From Roseiconus lacunae (GTDB lineage Bacteria > Planctomycetota > Planctomycetia > Pirellulales > Pirellulaceae): a DNA stretch of 64,000 nt. A model generated the notes under the pieces. That model made no database searches. It was not told the DNA's origin and saw nothing but the letters and a program-made list of their open reading frames with translations. A program made the translations under genes and the position numbers. Within the stretch, counting starts at the first letter, position 1. Each line of letters starts with the position of its first letter. The DNA lies in the NCBI RefSeq assembly GCF_008312935.1, contig NZ_VSZO01000010.1, positions 310,001 through 374,000 of the forward strand. The letters run 5' to 3'. Positions 39,801-42,800 of the stretch are shown piece after piece.

Positions 39801-42800
39801 CCGAACAATCACAGTCAACGCGTTCTGGAAATCGAGTCAGCGGTGACTACACCGAGGACGTCACCCGATCGTCCACATCGTCCAGCACGGGACAATCGAC
39901 CAACCAGACACAAGCATCCGGCCACGCCTCAACCGAGACGGTCGACGAAGTGTTCCGGGACATCGGCAACGATCTCACGGGGTTGTACTCATCAACATCA
40001 AACAGCACGTCAACCTCCTCAAGCGAATCAACTGAGACGAACACCGATCGCAGCGTCACGGCCATAAACTCATCTACGGCATCGATCGACAACGAACGCA
40101 GCGGAAATACGATCAGCGGTGTTTTCTCGGAGAACGTTCAGTCGTCTTTTCAGTCGAATCTTGAGCAAACGGGAATGATCGCCGACCGGTCGTTTACTCT
40201 CGAAGAATCATCCTCCGGATCCACCGTCGCTAATACATACGGCAACGAGGTTACTACCGACACAACAACGACGACAGAATTCGATGGCGATTCCAGCTTG
40301 ACCAAACAGGTGACTTACACCGATGGAAGTGATTCAAAGCAGATTTTGCTTTCTAGTGAGGGGCAATCGACAGCTAGCAGCAATGCGATCACTGGAATCT
40401 ATCAACATCACTCGTCATTGTCGGATGTAAGCGACATCACCGAGTCAGGCACACGATCGGAAACTTATACCGCAATCGCTCGTTTGGAAACGTCGCATTC
40501 GTTTGCCGAAGAAGGCAACTCTATCACGGGAACGTTTGAAAACAGCAGCACCAGTGAAACCGAAACAGAGGCCACTCGGTCGGTGAAAGATGCCACAGGC
40601 AATGAACTCTCAATTAACCAATCATTTGATCAACAAACCAGCGTTGATCGGCAAGGCAATCATGTGACCGGTGTTTACTCCAGTGATGAACAAGTCACCG
40701 CGGGTGAGTCAACAACGCAAACGATTGTCCCATCTGACCACGCACGCCAAACCACCGTCGTGAACATGATTCAGTCTCAGTCGACAACGGAGACCGATGG
40801 AAATGCGATTACAGGCAGCCTGTCGTCGGTATCACAAGCGACGATGGAGGCTACGTTGTCCCAGGATGGAATTATCGATTCAGCGACCGTCGATTATGAT
40901 TCGATCGCTAGCGATCAGGTCACAGCAAACAGCAATGGGAATCTCATCACCGGTGTCCTGCAAACAACAGCGAACGCGACCCAAAGCTATTCGTTTTCGC
41001 ATGTCATCGATCGAGGGATCGATGGACGAAGTGAGCTTAGCGGAAACGGAACGAAAATTAGTCAATCGACGACCGACCAAAATGCATTGACCGGGGAAGC
41101 TGCCTATTCATCCAGTGGCACAGATACCTACCAATTGATCCAGGTCGGGGAAGACACTAGCGGACTGTTTGAAACAAATTTGACCGGGACCGATCAGTTC
41201 ACTGAGACGGAATCTAGCAACAGCCAAACCGGCACATTCGAGCGGCGTGTCGACTTAACGGGCGATGTCACTGGGACGCTAACGACCAGTAGCGGAACGA
41301 CTCCGATAACGGAGGCAATCGATCGAGTTGTCTCGCAAGAGGGTAACCACATCGACGGTGACATCGAGTTCAACGCCTCTGGGGCAAGTCGCTACGATTC
41401 GCTGATCGATTTTGTGGACACCTCCGATGCGACAGCTGGAATACCGGGTAATCTCGATCACTCCGCCACCGGTGCCCCGTTGATGTTTGGTCGACCACCG
41501 GCCATCCCGACCGGGGGATCCGAAGAAACGGTGAGCACGGCGTCGGCGTCACCGATCGCCTCTACGGCGATCTCCGCCATGTCGAGCATGAACATGGCCG
41601 CCTTCCGCGGATCGCAAGCGACACCGGTTGCAGGAGTCGCGTTAGGAAGTGAGTGGTCGGGCAGTTCGAGCGTTGATGCCTATTCCATGTTGGGCGATGA
41701 GGCTGCTCGAAAGTATTGCTTCCCAGCCGGGACAGAAGTCCTCTTAGCCAACGGCCGAACCAAGTCGATCGAGACAATTGAAATTGGCGATCGAGTTGCA
41801 TCTCGATCGGTTTGTTCAGCCGATTCGGGTCAGATTGCGAACAAGGGCACCATCGATTTGCACGATCAGATCGCGACAGGAGTTGTTTTTCAAGTCTTTC
41901 GCAATGCTCCGTCGACTTTATTGCGACTGACGATCGGTGACAGCGAACTGCTGACGACCGAGGGGCATCCATTTTTTGTTGTGAACCGTTCGGGCACGGA
42001 TGCCGGCCTACGAGGTTGTTGGACGCTCGCAAAAAATCTCCGCAGCGGTGATCGACTTTTGGACAACGCGGGACACGCCTTGGTGCTCGACGCAATCAAG
42101 ACCGATGAAGGTGTCGCGCAACCAGTTTATAACTTTGCCGTTGCCGAACGACACAATTATCACGTGCGTTTGCCGGGAACCAATGCGTTTGTCCTCGTGC
42201 ACAATGATTCGTTCGGTACCTTCACATACGGCAGCGCACTCGTACCGGTCATTCAAGAGGCTTATCAAAGTAGCGGACTCGCCGACGTCGTCGATCTGAC
42301 CAGTGCGATGGTCGAATCGGTGGTCAATGCCGCTCAGCCGTTGCTCGATGCCGGGGCGGCAGTGGGGCAGTGGATCACGGCCCCGCTAGAGCCGTTCGAA
42401 GACGAGATCTCGGCATTTGCGCAAGCCGTCAAGAATGACGTCGTCGGCTTTCTTGATGCTCTTGGGCGCGGGACAGTCCGGACGGTGAACTTCGTTTCCG
42501 ATGTTGCTAACACGGTGATCATCGGGGCCGGAATGGTGGCGAATTATTGGGTGGGTGAAAGTGCCGGTCAGTGGCTCGTTGATTATGGAAACGATGGATT
42601 AGAGAACAACACGGTCTTTGGAGTCCGGGCCGCGACGGTGGCCGCGACAACCGTGTTGATCGTCGCCAGCACGGCCGCGTTGGTGGCCAGTGGTGGCACG
42701 GCCGCGCCCGCCGTGATCGGATTGTGGGCCGGTGCGATTGACGTCTATATCCAAGGCGAATTGTCTGGTCACCCGGCGGGGTTCTGGCAAATGATGATGG

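Noticed and set aside
34290-41390. CRISPR array or minisatellite
   Set aside because: The periodicity is in the protein; DNA copies differ strongly and there are no constant repeats with unique spacers.
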